Positions 18,340 through 28,167 are shown, numbered from the stretch's first letter. The stretch: 64,000 bases of DNA from an uncultured Cohaesibacter sp. (GCF_963666525.1 NZ_OY762905.1:1178001-1242000); one strand, 5' to 3'. A program made the numbers and translations. Notes: generated by a model from the sequence alone, not told the origin.

Positions 18340-18513
18340 GTCTTCCCTCCCTGTTCCGAAAATTCTCCCGCTCCATTATCCGCCAAAACCCGGACTTTTG
18401 CCATGCTACAGGTGGACAGCAACATCGGCCACCTTCGGGCTTGTCGCGTGGCACGACGGCCCTTGAGCTGGCTAAGTCCCGAGCGACCAGAGAGATGTCT
18501 TTTCGTTGGGAGC

Positions 18514-19425
18514 CTAGTCGATGACGCCTTCGGTCTTGAGGATCTCGACCCGGCGCGCCACAACATCCGAGAATGCCTTGCCGATACCACTCAACGGACG
18601 ATCCGAGGGAACAAACTGGGCGATATCCCATCGAATGGCAGGCAGCAGCGGGCAATGAACCACTTTCTCGTCGTCAAGCAGAAGGCAGGCAACCGGATCG
18701 ACAATCGCCAGCCCGACACCCATTTCCACCAGCCGGACGATACCGTGCAGTGTGCGCGTCTCGGCAACGATGGAGCGCTCCACCTCGATGTGCTGCATCA
18801 TGTAGTCGATGCGCATCCGGAGCGGACTGCCCGGCGCGAGATCGACAAAGGTTTCCCGCTTCAGTTGCTGCAGCGTCACTTCTTTCAATCCGCTCAGAGG
18901 GTGGTTTCTCGGCATCAGACAGCGTGCTTCACAGATCGCCAGGGATGTCACGTCCGCGCCATAGGGATCGGCATCGAGAGTAATTCCCAAGGCCATGTCG
19001 CAGCTTCGCTCAGAGACCATGCGCATGATTTCGCTCATGCCCGTATCGCGCAGCCTGACCGAGACATGTGGATGGGTCGTCTGAAACTCGGCGATGGCAT
19101 CAATCAGGAAGGTGTCACAGAAAATCGGCTGCGCAGCGATAACCAGATGACCGCGCTGGTTGTTGGCGATGGCACGGGCTTCCTCTGAGAGAGACCGGAT
19201 GCTTTCCAGCCCCCGCACCACGGTCTGGTGAAACTGGAAGGCCTCCGGCGTCGGTATCAGCTTGTTTCGCTTGCGGAAAAAAAGGGCAAATCCAACCCGC
19301 GTTTCCAGCGCGATCAGCAGGCGGCTGATCATCGGCTGACTGAGGCCAAGCTCGTCTGCAGCACTGCGCATACCACCCAGACGGATGTAAGCGTCGAATG
19401 CTTCTAATTCGCGGATTTTCATCAT
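18514..19425 (-). CDS. LysR-family regulator, divergent from tctCBA
   Basis: The 303-residue protein has the helix-turn-helix ELEAFDAYIRLGGMRSAADE / LGLSQPMISRLLIALETRVG at residues 5-45 and a LysR effector domain. The start is ATG 19425 (a second ATG follows), with GGGAGAG just upstream. The gene is transcribed away from the tctC start 144 bp distant, so it most likely controls the tripartite tricarboxylate transporter and the deacylase behind it. The intergenic region contains a CAGTATT/AATACTG inverted pair. Confidence 0.85.
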   Translation of the reverse strand: MMKIRELEAFDAYIRLGGMRSAADELGLSQPMISRLLIALETRVGFALFFRKRNKLIPTPEAFQFHQTVVRGLESIRSLSEEARAIANNQRGHLVIAAQPIFCDTFLIDAIAEFQTTHPHVSVRLRDTGMSEIMRMVSERSCDMALGITLDADPYGADVTSLAICEARCLMPRNHPLSGLKEVTLQQLKRETFVDLAPGSPLRMRIDYMMQHIEVERSIVAETRTLHGIVRLVEMGVGLAIVDPVACLLLDDEKVVHCPLLPAIRWDIAQFVPSDRPLSGIGKAFSDVVARRVEILKTEGVID

Positions 19426-19437
19426 TTTTCTCTCCCT

Positions 19438-19500
19438 CAGTATTACAAAAATGCATACTATCATATCTTCTTGCAAAAAAGGGAATACTGTGAAAGAAAA
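19438..19500. promoter_or_regulatory. Divergent LysR/tct control region with inverted half-sites
   Basis: CAGTATT at 19438-19444 and AATACTG at 19494-19500 form an inverted pair around a 49-bp AT-rich spacer that also holds GCATACT. LysR proteins often bind spaced half-sites in divergent promoters. The assignment is tentative. Confidence 0.35.
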
Positions 19501-19569
19501 GTTCGGTGGATTACTCCAACACCTTCCATAGGTCTTTTTCGGACCGCAGCCTAAGAGGTTCATTAGAAC

Positions 19570-20547
19570 ATGAGAAAAATCATTTCCGCCCTCGCGATGG
19601 CGACAGCTCTTTTCACTGGCGCGGCTATGGCTGAAGACAGCTACCCGACACAAGCAGTTACCCTTGTCATTCCTTATGGCCCGGGCGGAGCATCAGACCT
19701 TGCTGGTCGTGCCCTTGCAGAAACTGCCAAAACCTATCTTGGTCAGCCGATCACCGTCGTCAACAAGCCCGGCGCTGGTGGCATGAACGGTGCCCGTTCC
19801 GTTGCTGAAGGCGAAGCGGATGGCTACACCCTGCTGCTGGCCCGCGTTGGCATGGCCCTGACCCCGGCCGTCACTCCGCAGGCAACCCCGAATTGGGATG
19901 CCTACACCTTCCTTGCTGCGCTGGAAGCAACGCCGATGATTCTTGCCGTGAAGGGCGATTCTCCTTACAACAGCGTTGAAGAGCTGCTGAAAGCCGTCAA
20001 GGACAGCAACGGCGCCATGACCTATGCCGCATCCGGCGCAACCGCGATCGATGGCTTCACCTCTCAGGCGCTGCTTTCCGATGCTGGTCTTGACCCGCTC
20101 ACCGCAGCAACTCTGGTGCCTTACAAGGGCGGCGGCGCACTGGCTACCGCTCTGCTCGGCGGCCATGTTGACTTCCTCGCTGTCTCTGCCGGCTCTCTCA
20201 TCCCGCATATCGAAAGCGGCGACATGAAAGCGCTGATGGTCTTTGCACCGGAACGCATGGAAAAACTGCCGAACGTCCCGACCGCTGCCGAACTCGGCTA
20301 CAAACAGGCAGGCCAGGTCACTGGCTGGAGCGCCCTCTATGCTCCCAAGGGTCTGCCTGAAAACGTAGTTGCCAAGTGGAACGAAGTTCTGGGCAAAGTC
20401 GCAACCGACAAGACCTGGCTTGAGCTGGCTGGCCGTCGTGGCTCCATCTCTACCGTTGGCAAGGTTGACATGACCGCCTACGCAAAAGAGCAGTATGACC
20501 TGTTCCACGGTCTGGCCCAGAAATTCGGCTATCTGCCAGCAAACTGA
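19570..20547 (+). CDS. tctC: Tripartite tricarboxylate transporter substrate-binding protein
   Basis: The 325-residue periplasmic protein has a Sec signal (KIISALAMATALFTGAAMA) followed by the TctC/BugD fold: YPTQAVTLVIPYGPGGASDL at the mature N-terminus and VVNKPGAGGMNGARSVAEGE, the usual ligand-contact loop. It delivers a small carboxylate to the TctAB membrane pair encoded next. The gene is rich in strong codons and the first in the operon, consistent with high expression. Ligand unknown; citrate-like or amino-acid-derived acids are possible. Confidence 0.93.
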   Translation: MRKIISALAMATALFTGAAMAEDSYPTQAVTLVIPYGPGGASDLAGRALAETAKTYLGQPITVVNKPGAGGMNGARSVAEGEADGYTLLLARVGMALTPAVTPQATPNWDAYTFLAALEATPMILAVKGDSPYNSVEELLKAVKDSNGAMTYAASGATAIDGFTSQALLSDAGLDPLTAATLVPYKGGGALATALLGGHVDFLAVSAGSLIPHIESGDMKALMVFAPERMEKLPNVPTAAELGYKQAGQVTGWSALYAPKGLPENVVAKWNEVLGKVATDKTWLELAGRRGSISTVGKVDMTAYAKEQYDLFHGLAQKFGYLPAN

Positions 20548-20625
20548 AAATAGCAAAGAACAACATCATCTGACAGTAAGCGTGGCCCTCTTCCGGGCCA
20601 CGCCAATTGCTGGGAACCTCCCGCC

Positions 20626-21135
20626 ATGCACAATTCCATTCTCCGTAGCCCGTGGTTTTGCGGGTTGATGATCGCAGCCTTTTTTGCCTTCGTCATCTTT
20701 GCCCTGATTCCGGTCTATGTGCCTCGTCCAGCCTTCATTCCAGGCTTTGCACCGCCCCCCGACATGTGGCCTCGCACCGTCTCCATCATTGGCGCGGCCC
20801 TTGGCATCCTTCTCTTCGTTCTGGCCCTGCTCGGCCGGATGGGAGACAGTGAAGTGATCGAAAGCGACGGTGCGCCGAGAACAGTCCAGATCACCCGTTT
20901 CATTGGCGCCCTGGTCGCCTTCACTGCGTATATCTGGCTGATGCCCTATGTCGGCTTTCTCGTTGCCTCCATGGCGCTGACAGGCGCGATGATCCTTTTG
21001 ACCGGTGAGCGCAACTACCGCTTCTGGATCCTTGGAACGTCCCTGCTCGGTCCGATCCTGCTCCAGGCGATCTTTCATTCGGCGCTGGGAACCCAGTTCC
21101 CCGTTGGGATCCTGACCAAACAATTCGGCTTCTGA
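20626..21135 (+). CDS. tctB: Tripartite tricarboxylate transporter small membrane subunit
   Basis: The 169-residue protein has four predicted transmembrane segments (for example WFCGLMIAAFFAFVIFALIP and ILLFVLALLGRM), the normal topology of TctB. It lies 78 bp after tctC and 12 bp before tctA. TctB sequences are poorly conserved, so the call rests on size, hydropathy and position. Confidence 0.87.
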   Translation: MHNSILRSPWFCGLMIAAFFAFVIFALIPVYVPRPAFIPGFAPPPDMWPRTVSIIGAALGILLFVLALLGRMGDSEVIESDGAPRTVQITRFIGALVAFTAYIWLMPYVGFLVASMALTGAMILLTGERNYRFWILGTSLLGPILLQAIFHSALGTQFPVGILTKQFGF

Positions 21136-21147
21136 TCGGAGACTTAC

Positions 21148-22629
21148 ATGGCGCACGACATTCTTTATGCCCTGCAGGCGGTAGCAACCTGGCAGAATCT
21201 CCTGATCATGGCCGCAGGCATCTGGGGCGGTGTGATCATCGGAGCCATCCCCGGCATGACCGGCACGATGGCTGTTACCCTTGCCTTGCCCTTCACCTTC
21301 TACATGGAACCGGTTCCGTCCATTCTGCTGCTGGTCGCCCTTTACAAGGGTTCGACCTATGGTGGCTCGGTTTCGGCCATTCTGATCAAGACTCCCGGCA
21401 CTGCTTCTGCGGCCTGTACCGCCCTTGACGGCTATCCGCTTGCCCGTCAGGGCAAGGCTGGCAAGGCGCTCAACATGGCGCTTTATTCCTCGGTGATCGG
21501 CGACTTCATCTCGAACCTCTCGCTGATCTTCCTTGCCGCACCACTGGCCGTTCTCGCCCTGCGCGTCGGACCGCCGGAATATTTCATGCTGATGCTGTTT
21601 GCCCTCACCACCGTGGCTGGCGTTTCGGGCAACTCCCTACTTCTGGGCCTGATCTCCGCAATCTTCGGCCTGCTCCTGGCAACCGCAGGCGAAGACCTAT
21701 ACGGCTCCTTCCGCTTTGCCTTTACAGAAGACATGCAGGCGGGCCTGTCGGTCGCTCCGGTGCTCATCGGCCTTTTTGCACTGCCGGAGCTGTTCAAGCT
21801 GATCGTCTTCCGTGCGGCCCACAAGAACGAGGCCGCCAAGCTGGGCGACCAGAAAGTCACCCGTAGCGAGTTCATGGCATCCCTCAAAACCATTTTGCGA
21901 GGATCTGCCATTGGTGCCGTGCTCGGTGCCATCCCAGGCATCGGGCCATCGGCAGCCGCCTTCTTCTCCTATGGGGAAGCACAGCGCACCTCGAAGAATG
22001 GCAGCAATTTCGGCAACGGTGAGCTCGAGGGCATCGCGGCGTCGGAATCGGCCAACAACGGCGCCTGCGGAGCGACCATGATCCCGCTGCTGGCTCTGGG
22101 CGTTCCCGGCGATGTCATCACCGGCGTCATGCTTGGCGCCTTCATGATTCAGGGCCTGACCCCGGGACCGCTGCTGTTCCAGACCAACATCCACGAGGTC
22201 TACATGCTGTTCATCGGCATGCTCTTCTCCTCGGTTCTGTTGTTCTTTGCGGGCAAGGTCATCATGCGGGCCTTCTCCCATGTCGCCCGTATTCCCCAAT
22301 CGCTGCTGGCACCGCTCGTCCTGTTGCTCTGCCTGTTCGGCATCTACTCGATTGCTTCCAGCATGTTCGATGTGGCCGTGCTGCTGATCATGGGCGTCAC
22401 GGGGTTCATCATGTTCCTGCTCAACATCCCGGCGGCCCCCTTCCTCATCGCCTTCATCATCGGACCGATGATCGAGGAGAACCTGCGCCGCGCACTTGCC
22501 ATTTCCCGTGGCGATCCGTCTGTGCTGATCTCATCGCCCATCACGATGATCTTTGCAGTGCTGATCGTCCTTGTCGTCGGGCTTACTGTCCGACGAGAAT
22601 TCCTCAAATCCAGAAATAGAAAGGCTTGA
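21148..22629 (+). CDS. tctA: Tripartite tricarboxylate transporter large permease
   Basis: The 493-residue protein has about 12 membrane segments and the conserved TctA motifs GAIPGMTGTMAVTLALPFTF and KGSTYGGSVSAILIKTPGT near the N-terminus, repeated in inverted form as AIPGIGPSAAAFFSYGEAQR and PLLALGVPGDVITGVMLGAF. It is the ion-coupled channel subunit. The deacylase gene follows 5 bp after its stop codon. Confidence 0.94.
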   Translation: MAHDILYALQAVATWQNLLIMAAGIWGGVIIGAIPGMTGTMAVTLALPFTFYMEPVPSILLLVALYKGSTYGGSVSAILIKTPGTASAACTALDGYPLARQGKAGKALNMALYSSVIGDFISNLSLIFLAAPLAVLALRVGPPEYFMLMLFALTTVAGVSGNSLLLGLISAIFGLLLATAGEDLYGSFRFAFTEDMQAGLSVAPVLIGLFALPELFKLIVFRAAHKNEAAKLGDQKVTRSEFMASLKTILRGSAIGAVLGAIPGIGPSAAAFFSYGEAQRTSKNGSNFGNGELEGIAASESANNGACGATMIPLLALGVPGDVITGVMLGAFMIQGLTPGPLLFQTNIHEVYMLFIGMLFSSVLLFFAGKVIMRAFSHVARIPQSLLAPLVLLLCLFGIYSIASSMFDVAVLLIMGVTGFIMFLLNIPAAPFLIAFIIGPMIEENLRRALAISRGDPSVLISSPITMIFAVLIVLVVGLTVRREFLKSRNRKA

Positions 22630-22634
22630 GACCA

Positions 22635-23834
22635 ATGAGCCTCACCATCGAAGCCCCCTCGCTCCAGCATCCTGCCCTTGAAAAGGCAAAGGCGCATCTG
22701 GGGGCTTTGATTGGATATGATTCCGTATCCAGTCGTTCAAACAGAGCGCTTATCGACTATGCAGCCGAAACTCTCGCTAAACTGGGCGCAGAGATTGTCA
22801 TCCTGCCCAACGAAGAAGGCACTAAAGCCAATCTGATTGCGCGCTTTGGGCCTGCCGATGTCCCCGGCGTGGTTCTGTCTGGACACACCGACGTTGTCCC
22901 GGCCAATGAAGAAACTTGGGTAACGCCCCCGTTCAGTGCAGACGAAAGGGACGGCAGGATCTATGGCCGCGGCTCCTGCGACATGAAGGGCTTTGACGCC
23001 TGCGTGCTTACAGCAGCCGATGCTTTCGCCAAGGCAGATCTCAAGCGTCCGGTCTATATCTGTTTCTCCTATGACGAGGAAGTGGGATGTCTGGGTGCTC
23101 CGGCAATTGCCCGCTGGCTGGCAGAACTGGATGTTCCACCGGAACTGGCCATCATCGGTGAACCGTCAGAGATGAAGCTTATCACCGGTCAGAAGGGCAA
23201 GATTGCCATGCGGGCCCGCGTGAAGGGAACGTCAGGACACTCCTCCTTTGCCCCTGAACATGTCAATGCAGTGGAATATGCAGCCCGGATCATCAGCACC
23301 ATCGCAGAGCGCGCCGAGCGCTATCAGTTGGAGGGCCCGTTCGACAAGGATTTCACCGTTCCCCATGCGACCATGCTGACCACGATGATCAGCGGCGGGG
23401 TCGCCACCAACGTCACGCCGGGCAGTTGCAGCTTCACCTTCGAATTGCGCTCGATCAGCGGCATGGACGCCGAAGGTGACATGCAGGCCCTGCTTGATGG
23501 CATTGACACCGACATTGCAGCAAAGATGACCGCACGATCAGAAACCTGTGGTGTGACATGGGAGCGCATCTTTGCCTATCCCGCCATGGGAGATGCCCGT
23601 GGCACTGCCGGCTTCGAACGCTATGCCCACCTCATGACGGAATGGGGCGGCAAAGTGTCTTACGGATCGGAAGGCGGCGTTTTCGAAAGGACCGGCAAGA
23701 TCCCCGCCATCATCATCGGGCCGGGTTCCATCAAGCAGGCTCACAAGCCCAATGAGTTCATTGACATTGACCAGATCGAGCAGTGCCTGAATTTCCTTGA
23801 TGATCTGATGGCAGACTTGGAAAAGCCACTCTGA
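22635..23834 (+). CDS. argE: M20-family deacylase, acetylornithine deacetylase-like
   Basis: The 399-residue zinc hydrolase has metal ligands H84 and D86 (SGHTDVVPAN), D116 (GSCDMKGFDA), the catalytic pair E148-E149 (SYDEEVGCLG), E176 (IIGEPSEM) and a C-terminal His (AHKPNEFI), as in ArgE/DapE. ArgE releases acetate from N2-acetylornithine. Here the gene is the fourth of a transporter operon, 5 bp after tctA, which suggests that it deacylates an imported N-acyl amino acid rather than serving arginine synthesis. ATG 22635 is chosen over TTG 22626, which overlaps the tctA stop. Confidence 0.82.
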   Translation: MSLTIEAPSLQHPALEKAKAHLGALIGYDSVSSRSNRALIDYAAETLAKLGAEIVILPNEEGTKANLIARFGPADVPGVVLSGHTDVVPANEETWVTPPFSADERDGRIYGRGSCDMKGFDACVLTAADAFAKADLKRPVYICFSYDEEVGCLGAPAIARWLAELDVPPELAIIGEPSEMKLITGQKGKIAMRARVKGTSGHSSFAPEHVNAVEYAARIISTIAERAERYQLEGPFDKDFTVPHATMLTTMISGGVATNVTPGSCSFTFELRSISGMDAEGDMQALLDGIDTDIAAKMTARSETCGVTWERIFAYPAMGDARGTAGFERYAHLMTEWGGKVSYGSEGGVFERTGKIPAIIIGPGSIKQAHKPNEFIDIDQIEQCLNFLDDLMADLEKPL

Positions 23835-23956
23835 CTTCAGAGATCAGACGACGACGAGCCTGCGCCTCCCAACTTCAGGATATAGGGGCGCAGGTCAAAT
23901 CTCCGGGTGCTCTTCCGCTGTCCGCGCAGGCCCCCGGGGACGAATGGTCGCTTTGC

Positions 23957-23986
23957 TTGCTGGCAGGTTTTGAACATTCGCATAAT
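23957..23986 (+). promoter_or_regulatory. Sigma-70-like promoter ahead of a possible small RNA
   Basis: TTGCTG (23957-23962) and CATAAT (23981-23986) are spaced by 18 bp. A start near 23993 would give a transcript of about 160 bases ending at the terminator at 24129-24155, with no coding gene in between. Confidence 0.4.
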
Positions 23987-23992
23987 CACGAA

Positions 23993-24157
23993 TAGACGAG
24001 AATCAGGATCAGCCGTAAAGCTTTATAAACAAAGCCGTAAAGGCCAACCGGGCAACGACCCGGACAACCGTAGTGAACGCTACGACCCAGCACCGAGCGG
24101 GATACCCCAATCCCCACGCGAACTGTTTAACCCGGACCCCACGCCGGGTTTTTCTTT
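23993..24157 (+). ncRNA. Possible structured small RNA of unknown family
   Basis: Four successive short hairpins are visible: GCTTT/AAAGC, CCGGG/CCCGG, CGTAG/CTACG and the terminal AACCCGG (24129-24135)/CCGGGTT (24144-24150) followed by a T-rich tail. The decamer AGCCGTAAAG occurs twice near 24010-24040. A promoter-like pair precedes it. There is no ribosome binding site with a good frame. It lies between argE and the tRNA on the opposite strand. I do not recognise the family; read-through structure of the tct transcript is an alternative. Confidence 0.4.
24129..24157 (+). terminator. Rho-independent terminator (end of the RNA candidate)
   Basis: The stem AACCCGG/CCGGGTT with an eight-base loop is followed by TTTCTTT. 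Only the plus-strand reading has a T-rich tail. Confidence 0.65.
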
Positions 24158-24364
24158 GACCGGCCAGCAGTTGCCGGCCAATCCCGATCCATAGACCGAC
24201 AGACCTTGGCCCAGCATCGGTCGACAACGGCTGTGACATGCCACAGCCAGACCACGAGCGCAACAGACACGCTTCCAGACGAAGCTTTGCAAAAGCACCA
24301 CGGACCGATGTCATGGTTGACATTTCGCTCATGGGATTGAACTGGTGTGGCGGATGAAGGGGAA

Positions 24365-24441
24365 TGGTGGGCCCGGAGGGACTCGAACCCCCAACCAGAC
24401 CGTTATGAGCGGTCGGCTCTAACCAATTGAGCTACAGGCCC
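24365..24441 (-). tRNA. tRNA-Ile2 (anticodon CAU, lysidine type)
   Basis: The gene folds into a full cloverleaf of 77 bases with an encoded CCA end. The acceptor stem is GGGCCTG/CGGGCCC, the D-arm carries GTAGCTCA...GAGC, the anticodon loop is CTCATAA with CAU, and the T-loop is GGTTCGAGTCC. The anticodon loop followed by TTG-GTT-type variable bases matches tRNA-Ile2, whose C34 is changed to lysidine by TilS so that it reads AUA codons. Automatic annotation often labels this gene tRNA-Met. Confidence 0.9.
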
Positions 24442-24697
24442 TGAATTTCAGGTGCATTTGAACTATACTGAATTGGGCTTTCAAGCAAGCCCCAGCAGCG
24501 GCATCGGTGGATAGCCCTCAGCTTTCTGCCCACCACTACCTGTGGCTGCCGAATGACCCGATCCAACTCCGGCCACAAAGCTCTGTAATGATCCTGATCG
24601 AGGGACAGGATTCCCGATTGGAAAGATCTGCCCGAGACCTTCGTCTCGCCGGACAGATAGAGTTTTTGACAGATACTGCCACTGCGGAGAAAAATTG

Positions 24698-25432
24698 ATG
24701 AAGAAAAGCCTGATCATATTGACCACCCTTCTTTCCCTGTCCGCATTTCCGGCCCTGGCCGATGGCGACAAGACCAGTGGGCGGGATCTGAAAAGCACGA
24801 TCGCAGTGACAGGAACCGGCAGCCTGCGCGCCGCTCCTGACATGGCAATCCTGTCGGCTGGCGTGGAATCCATGGCCAAGAATGCCAAGGATGCCCTTGC
24901 CGACAACAATACCAAGATGGCAGCCCTGATGGCAGAGCTGGAAAAAGCAGGCATCGAGAAGAAAGACATCCAGACCACGAACTTCAACATCCATCCGCAA
25001 CTGGTCTATCCGAACAGTGCCAGCGAAGCCCGTGCGCCAGAAGTCGTCGGCTATGTGGTCAGCAACCGGGCGACAGTCCGCATTCAGGATCTGGGTTCCG
25101 TCGGCTCGGTCCTGACGGCACTGGTCAATGCCGGATCGAACGATATCTCCGGCCTGAGCTTCGACATCTCCAACAAGAAGGAGCTTCTGGACGAAGCGCG
25201 CAAGGCGGCTCTCGCCGATGCCCGACACAAGGCCGAGCTCTACGCGACCGAGCTGGGCACCAGCATCGAGAAGCTGCAGAGCCTTTCGGAATCCGGTGGT
25301 TTCATCCCGCCTCAACCAATGATGATGCGCGCAGCAAAGCTTGAGGCCGTCGCCTCCGATGTGCCCGTAGCAGAGGGCGAGATGGAAGTCTCCATCACGG
25401 TCGACACGAACTGGTTTCTGAAAGACGAATAG
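24698..25432 (+). CDS. SIMPL-domain (DUF541/YggE-like) periplasmic protein
   Basis: The 244-residue protein has a signal peptide (KKSLIILTTLLSLSAFPALA) and one SIMPL domain, with IAVTGTGSLRAAPDMAILSA near the mature N-terminus, ALADNNTKMAALMAELEKAG, and a C-terminal VSITVDTNWFLKDE strand. Family members are periplasmic or outer-membrane-linked proteins of uncertain role; E. coli YggE is tied to oxidative stress. ATG 24698 has GGAGA at 24686-24690. It is convergent with rpoD. Confidence 0.87.
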   Translation: MKKSLIILTTLLSLSAFPALADGDKTSGRDLKSTIAVTGTGSLRAAPDMAILSAGVESMAKNAKDALADNNTKMAALMAELEKAGIEKKDIQTTNFNIHPQLVYPNSASEARAPEVVGYVVSNRATVRIQDLGSVGSVLTALVNAGSNDISGLSFDISNKKELLDEARKAALADARHKAELYATELGTSIEKLQSLSESGGFIPPQPMMMRAAKLEAVASDVPVAEGEMEVSITVDTNWFLKDE

Positions 25433-25540
25433 GCTGCTCGGTTGAAGGGTCACTTCAACGAGCGGATTCTTTTTCCGAACAACCGGACTCTCTACTGGAA
25501 CGGCAACCACTTGAAGCAGGACGCCAACCCTGCCCGACCT

Positions 25541-25580
25541 TAAAAAAACAAAGCCCGGACAATTACTTGTCCGGGCTTTG
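25541..25580 (-). terminator. Terminator of rpoD
   Basis: A 14-bp perfect stem, CAAAGCCCGGACAA (25549-25562) with TTGTCCGGGCTTTG (25567-25580), is followed on the minus strand by a run of seven T residues. It may also stop plus-strand read-through from the SIMPL gene. Confidence 0.92.
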
Positions 25581-25606
25581 TGATTCAAACTGACAGCGAC
25601 TTGATT

Positions 25607-27685
25607 CTAGCTGTCAAGGAAGCTGCGAAGCTTGCGCGAACGGCTCGGATGCTTGAGCTTGCGCAGGGCCTTGGCTTCGATCTGGCGAATACGTTCACGG
25701 GTCACCGAGAACTGCTGACCGACTTCCTCAAGCGTGTGGTCGGTGTTCATGCCGATACCGAAGCGCATGCGCAGCACGCGCTCTTCACGCGGGGTGAGCG
25801 AAGCGAGAACGCGCGTCGTTGTCTCGCGAAGGTTGGCCTGAATGGCAGCATCGATAGGCAGAATGGCATTCTTGTCCTCGATGAAATCACCCAGATGACT
25901 ATCCTCTTCGTCGCCGATCGGCGTTTCCAGAGAAATGGGCTCCTTGGCAATCTTCAGAACCTTGCGCACTTTCTCAAGCGGCATCTGCAACTTGTCGGAA
26001 AGCTCTTCTGGCGTCGGCTCGCGACCGATCTCGTGCAACATCTGGCGCGAGGTACGAACGATCTTGTTGATCGTCTCGATCATGTGCACAGGAATACGGA
26101 TCGTCCGGGCCTGGTCCGCAATCGAGCGGGTGATCGCCTGTCTGATCCACCATGTGGCATAGGTCGAGAATTTGTAGCCGCGCCGATACTCGAACTTGTC
26201 GACCGCCTTCATCAGACCGATGTTGCCTTCCTGAATGAGATCGAGGAACTGCAAACCGCGGTTGGTATATTTCTTGGCAATCGAGATAACGAGACGCAGG
26301 TTGGCTTCGACCATTTCCTTCTTGGCCTGACGGGCTTCACGCTCGCCTTTCTGCACGGAGGAAACAATGCGGCGGAATTCGCTGATTTCAAGGCCGGTCT
26401 CGGTGGACAGCATCTGGATGTCTTCCCGCAGATCCTGAATCCGATCGCCTTCGTGATGGACAAATTCCTTCCAGCCACGCGAAGGCAGCTGAGCCACGCG
26501 CGCCATCCAGCTGGTATCTAGTTCTTTGCCCTGATAGTTGTTCAGGAACTCGGTACGGTTGACACCATAGGCCTCGGCCAGACGCAGAAGGCGACCTTCA
26601 CGGCCAACCAGCTGCTTGTTGATTTCATAGAGCTGCGAAACCAGTGCGTCGATACGGTTCTGGTTGAGCGACAGGCTCTTCACTTCAACGATGATGTCTT
26701 CCTTGAGCTTGTCGTAGCGGCGCTCATGGCTCGGCGACAGGGCCTTGTTGGCCATGCGCTGTTCTACCAGCTGATCCTGCAAACGGCGCAGCTTCTTGTA
26801 GTCTTCGGCGATCTGGTCGAAAATGGCCAGAACCTTCGGCTTCAGCTCGGCTTCCATCGCGGCAAGAGAGAGGTTGTTCTCCAGATCATCCTCATCTTCC
26901 TCGTCGTCACCTTCGCCTTCACCCTCGCCTTCACGTTCCTCGTCATCTTCATCATCGGACGAAGGCTTGCTGACAGCAGCAGGCGCCGGTTTGGCTGTAG
27001 CCGACTCGGCAACCGGAGCGGCAGGTGCTGCACTGTCGTGCTCATCCTCGTCGCCGTCACCGTCATCGTCGCTGTCGTCGTCTTCGTTGCCCGGTCCGGC
27101 ATAGGTCGCTTCAAGGTCAATGATGTCGCGCAGCAGGATGTTGCCATCGAGCAGTTCGTCGCGCCAAATGATGATGGCCTGGAAGGTCAGCGGGCTTTCG
27201 CACAACCCGGCAATCATGGCCTCGCGCCCGGCTTCGATGCGTTTGGCGATCGCAATTTCGCCTTCGCGAGACAACAGCTCGACTGATCCCATTTCGCGCA
27301 GATACATCCGCACGGGGTCGTCGGTCCGGTCTGTCGGCTCCTTGCTGGTCGTGGTCTTGGCAAGCGCGGTCGAGGCCTTGGCTTCCACAAGATCCGTCGA
27401 CTCGCTTTCCGAATCCGTATCCGAATCGTTATCATCAGCCTCTTCAGCCTCGATGACATTGATCCCCATGTCGGAAAGCATGGACATCGTGTCTTCGATC
27501 TGTTCAGAGGAAACTTCTTCCGACGGCAAAACTTCGTTCAATTCATCATATGTGACGTAACCGCGCTTCTTTGCGGTCTTGATCATCTGCTTGACAGCAG
27601 TGTCCGTCATGTCCAACAGTGGCGCATCCGAGTTGGAGCCTTCGCTGTTGGTCTTGTCGTCGTTTTGCATTGCCTTTGTTGCCAT
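25607..27685 (-). CDS. rpoD: RNA polymerase primary sigma factor RpoD
   Basis: The 692-residue protein has sigma region 1.1 (residues about 30-90), region 1.2 ([20 protein letters not shown]), a long non-conserved region with very acidic runs near residues 205-265, region 2 with the -10 recognition segment ([20 protein letters not shown]), region 3, and region 4.2 with the -35 helix-turn-helix ([20 protein letters not shown]). This is the housekeeping sigma factor. ATG 27685 is preferred over the upstream start at 27736 because GGAG lies six bases upstream. It follows dnaG in the same direction, as in many proteobacteria. Confidence 0.97.
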   Translation of the reverse strand: MATKAMQNDDKTNSEGSNSDAPLLDMTDTAVKQMIKTAKKRGYVTYDELNEVLPSEEVSSEQIEDTMSMLSDMGINVIEAEEADDNDSDTDSESESTDLVEAKASTALAKTTTSKEPTDRTDDPVRMYLREMGSVELLSREGEIAIAKRIEAGREAMIAGLCESPLTFQAIIIWRDELLDGNILLRDIIDLEATYAGPGNEDDDSDDDGDGDEDEHDSAAPAAPVAESATAKPAPAAVSKPSSDDEDDEEREGEGEGEGDDEEDEDDLENNLSLAAMEAELKPKVLAIFDQIAEDYKKLRRLQDQLVEQRMANKALSPSHERRYDKLKEDIIVEVKSLSLNQNRIDALVSQLYEINKQLVGREGRLLRLAEAYGVNRTEFLNNYQGKELDTSWMARVAQLPSRGWKEFVHHEGDRIQDLREDIQMLSTETGLEISEFRRIVSSVQKGEREARQAKKEMVEANLRLVISIAKKYTNRGLQFLDLIQEGNIGLMKAVDKFEYRRGYKFSTYATWWIRQAITRSIADQARTIRIPVHMIETINKIVRTSRQMLHEIGREPTPEELSDKLQMPLEKVRKVLKIAKEPISLETPIGDEEDSHLGDFIEDKNAILPIDAAIQANLRETTTRVLASLTPREERVLRMRFGIGMNTDHTLEEVGQQFSVTRERIRQIEAKALRKLKHPSRSRKLRSFLDS

Positions 27686-28167
27686 TCCTGTCTCCAAAGA
27701 CACCCCGGTGAGGTGGGCGTCTGCTCTGGCATCCACTCGTACGAACGGTTAGTCATGCAATTCTGCCGGTGCTCGCAGCAACCGCATGCTGTTCAGGATT
27801 CTAGTACATTCATATAGATGGGTTCGTTAAACGCCTCTTAACCCAAGCCTGTCCGGTGCAGTCACCACAGTCCCCTGCACATATATCCACAAAAACAGGC
27901 CGGTTAGACGGCAAAGTCCCCGGCTTCAGATCTCGTTCGATTATCCGCAGCAAAAATCATTTCGTCGCCAACTTGACATTTGGCGCATGGGGCTGCCGGA
28001 CCTAGATATTTAGCGCAGCGATTCGATTCGGCAACCCCCCAGCGCAAGAAAAATTCCGATTTATCGGATTTTCCGAATCATTTTTACGGTTTTTGACAAA
28101 AAAATGCAGCCGACACGGCGGTTGCAGCCCGATTCGCCAATCGAATCAGCGGTGAATGGCCGCAGGG
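27686..28167. other. dnaG-rpoD intergenic region
   Basis: This 480-bp stretch holds the dnaG terminator at 28098-28126 and must contain the rpoD promoter, read leftward. A small dyad CCGAT-TT-ATCGG lies near 28060. No gene is seen. Confidence 0.55.
28098..28126 (-). terminator. Terminator of dnaG
   Basis: Read on the minus strand, TGCAACCG and CGGCTGCA form an eight-base stem with one A-C mismatch, followed by seven T residues. It is placed about 40 bases past the dnaG stop codon. Confidence 0.75.

Noticed and set aside
23993-24157. 6S RNA, SRP RNA or tmRNA identity for the RNA candidate
   Set aside because: It lacks the rod-like closing stem of 6S, the conserved GGAAG loop of SRP RNA, and a tRNA-like end.
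24365-24441. tRNA-Met reading of the CAU tRNA
   Set aside because: The anticodon-arm and variable-loop pattern resembles tRNA-Ile2; it lacks the three G-C pairs and mismatched first pair of an initiator.
26840-27110. Open frames opposite the acidic region of rpoD
   Set aside because: They are serine-rich mirror translations of the acidic, low-complexity sigma-factor insert, without ribosome binding sites.
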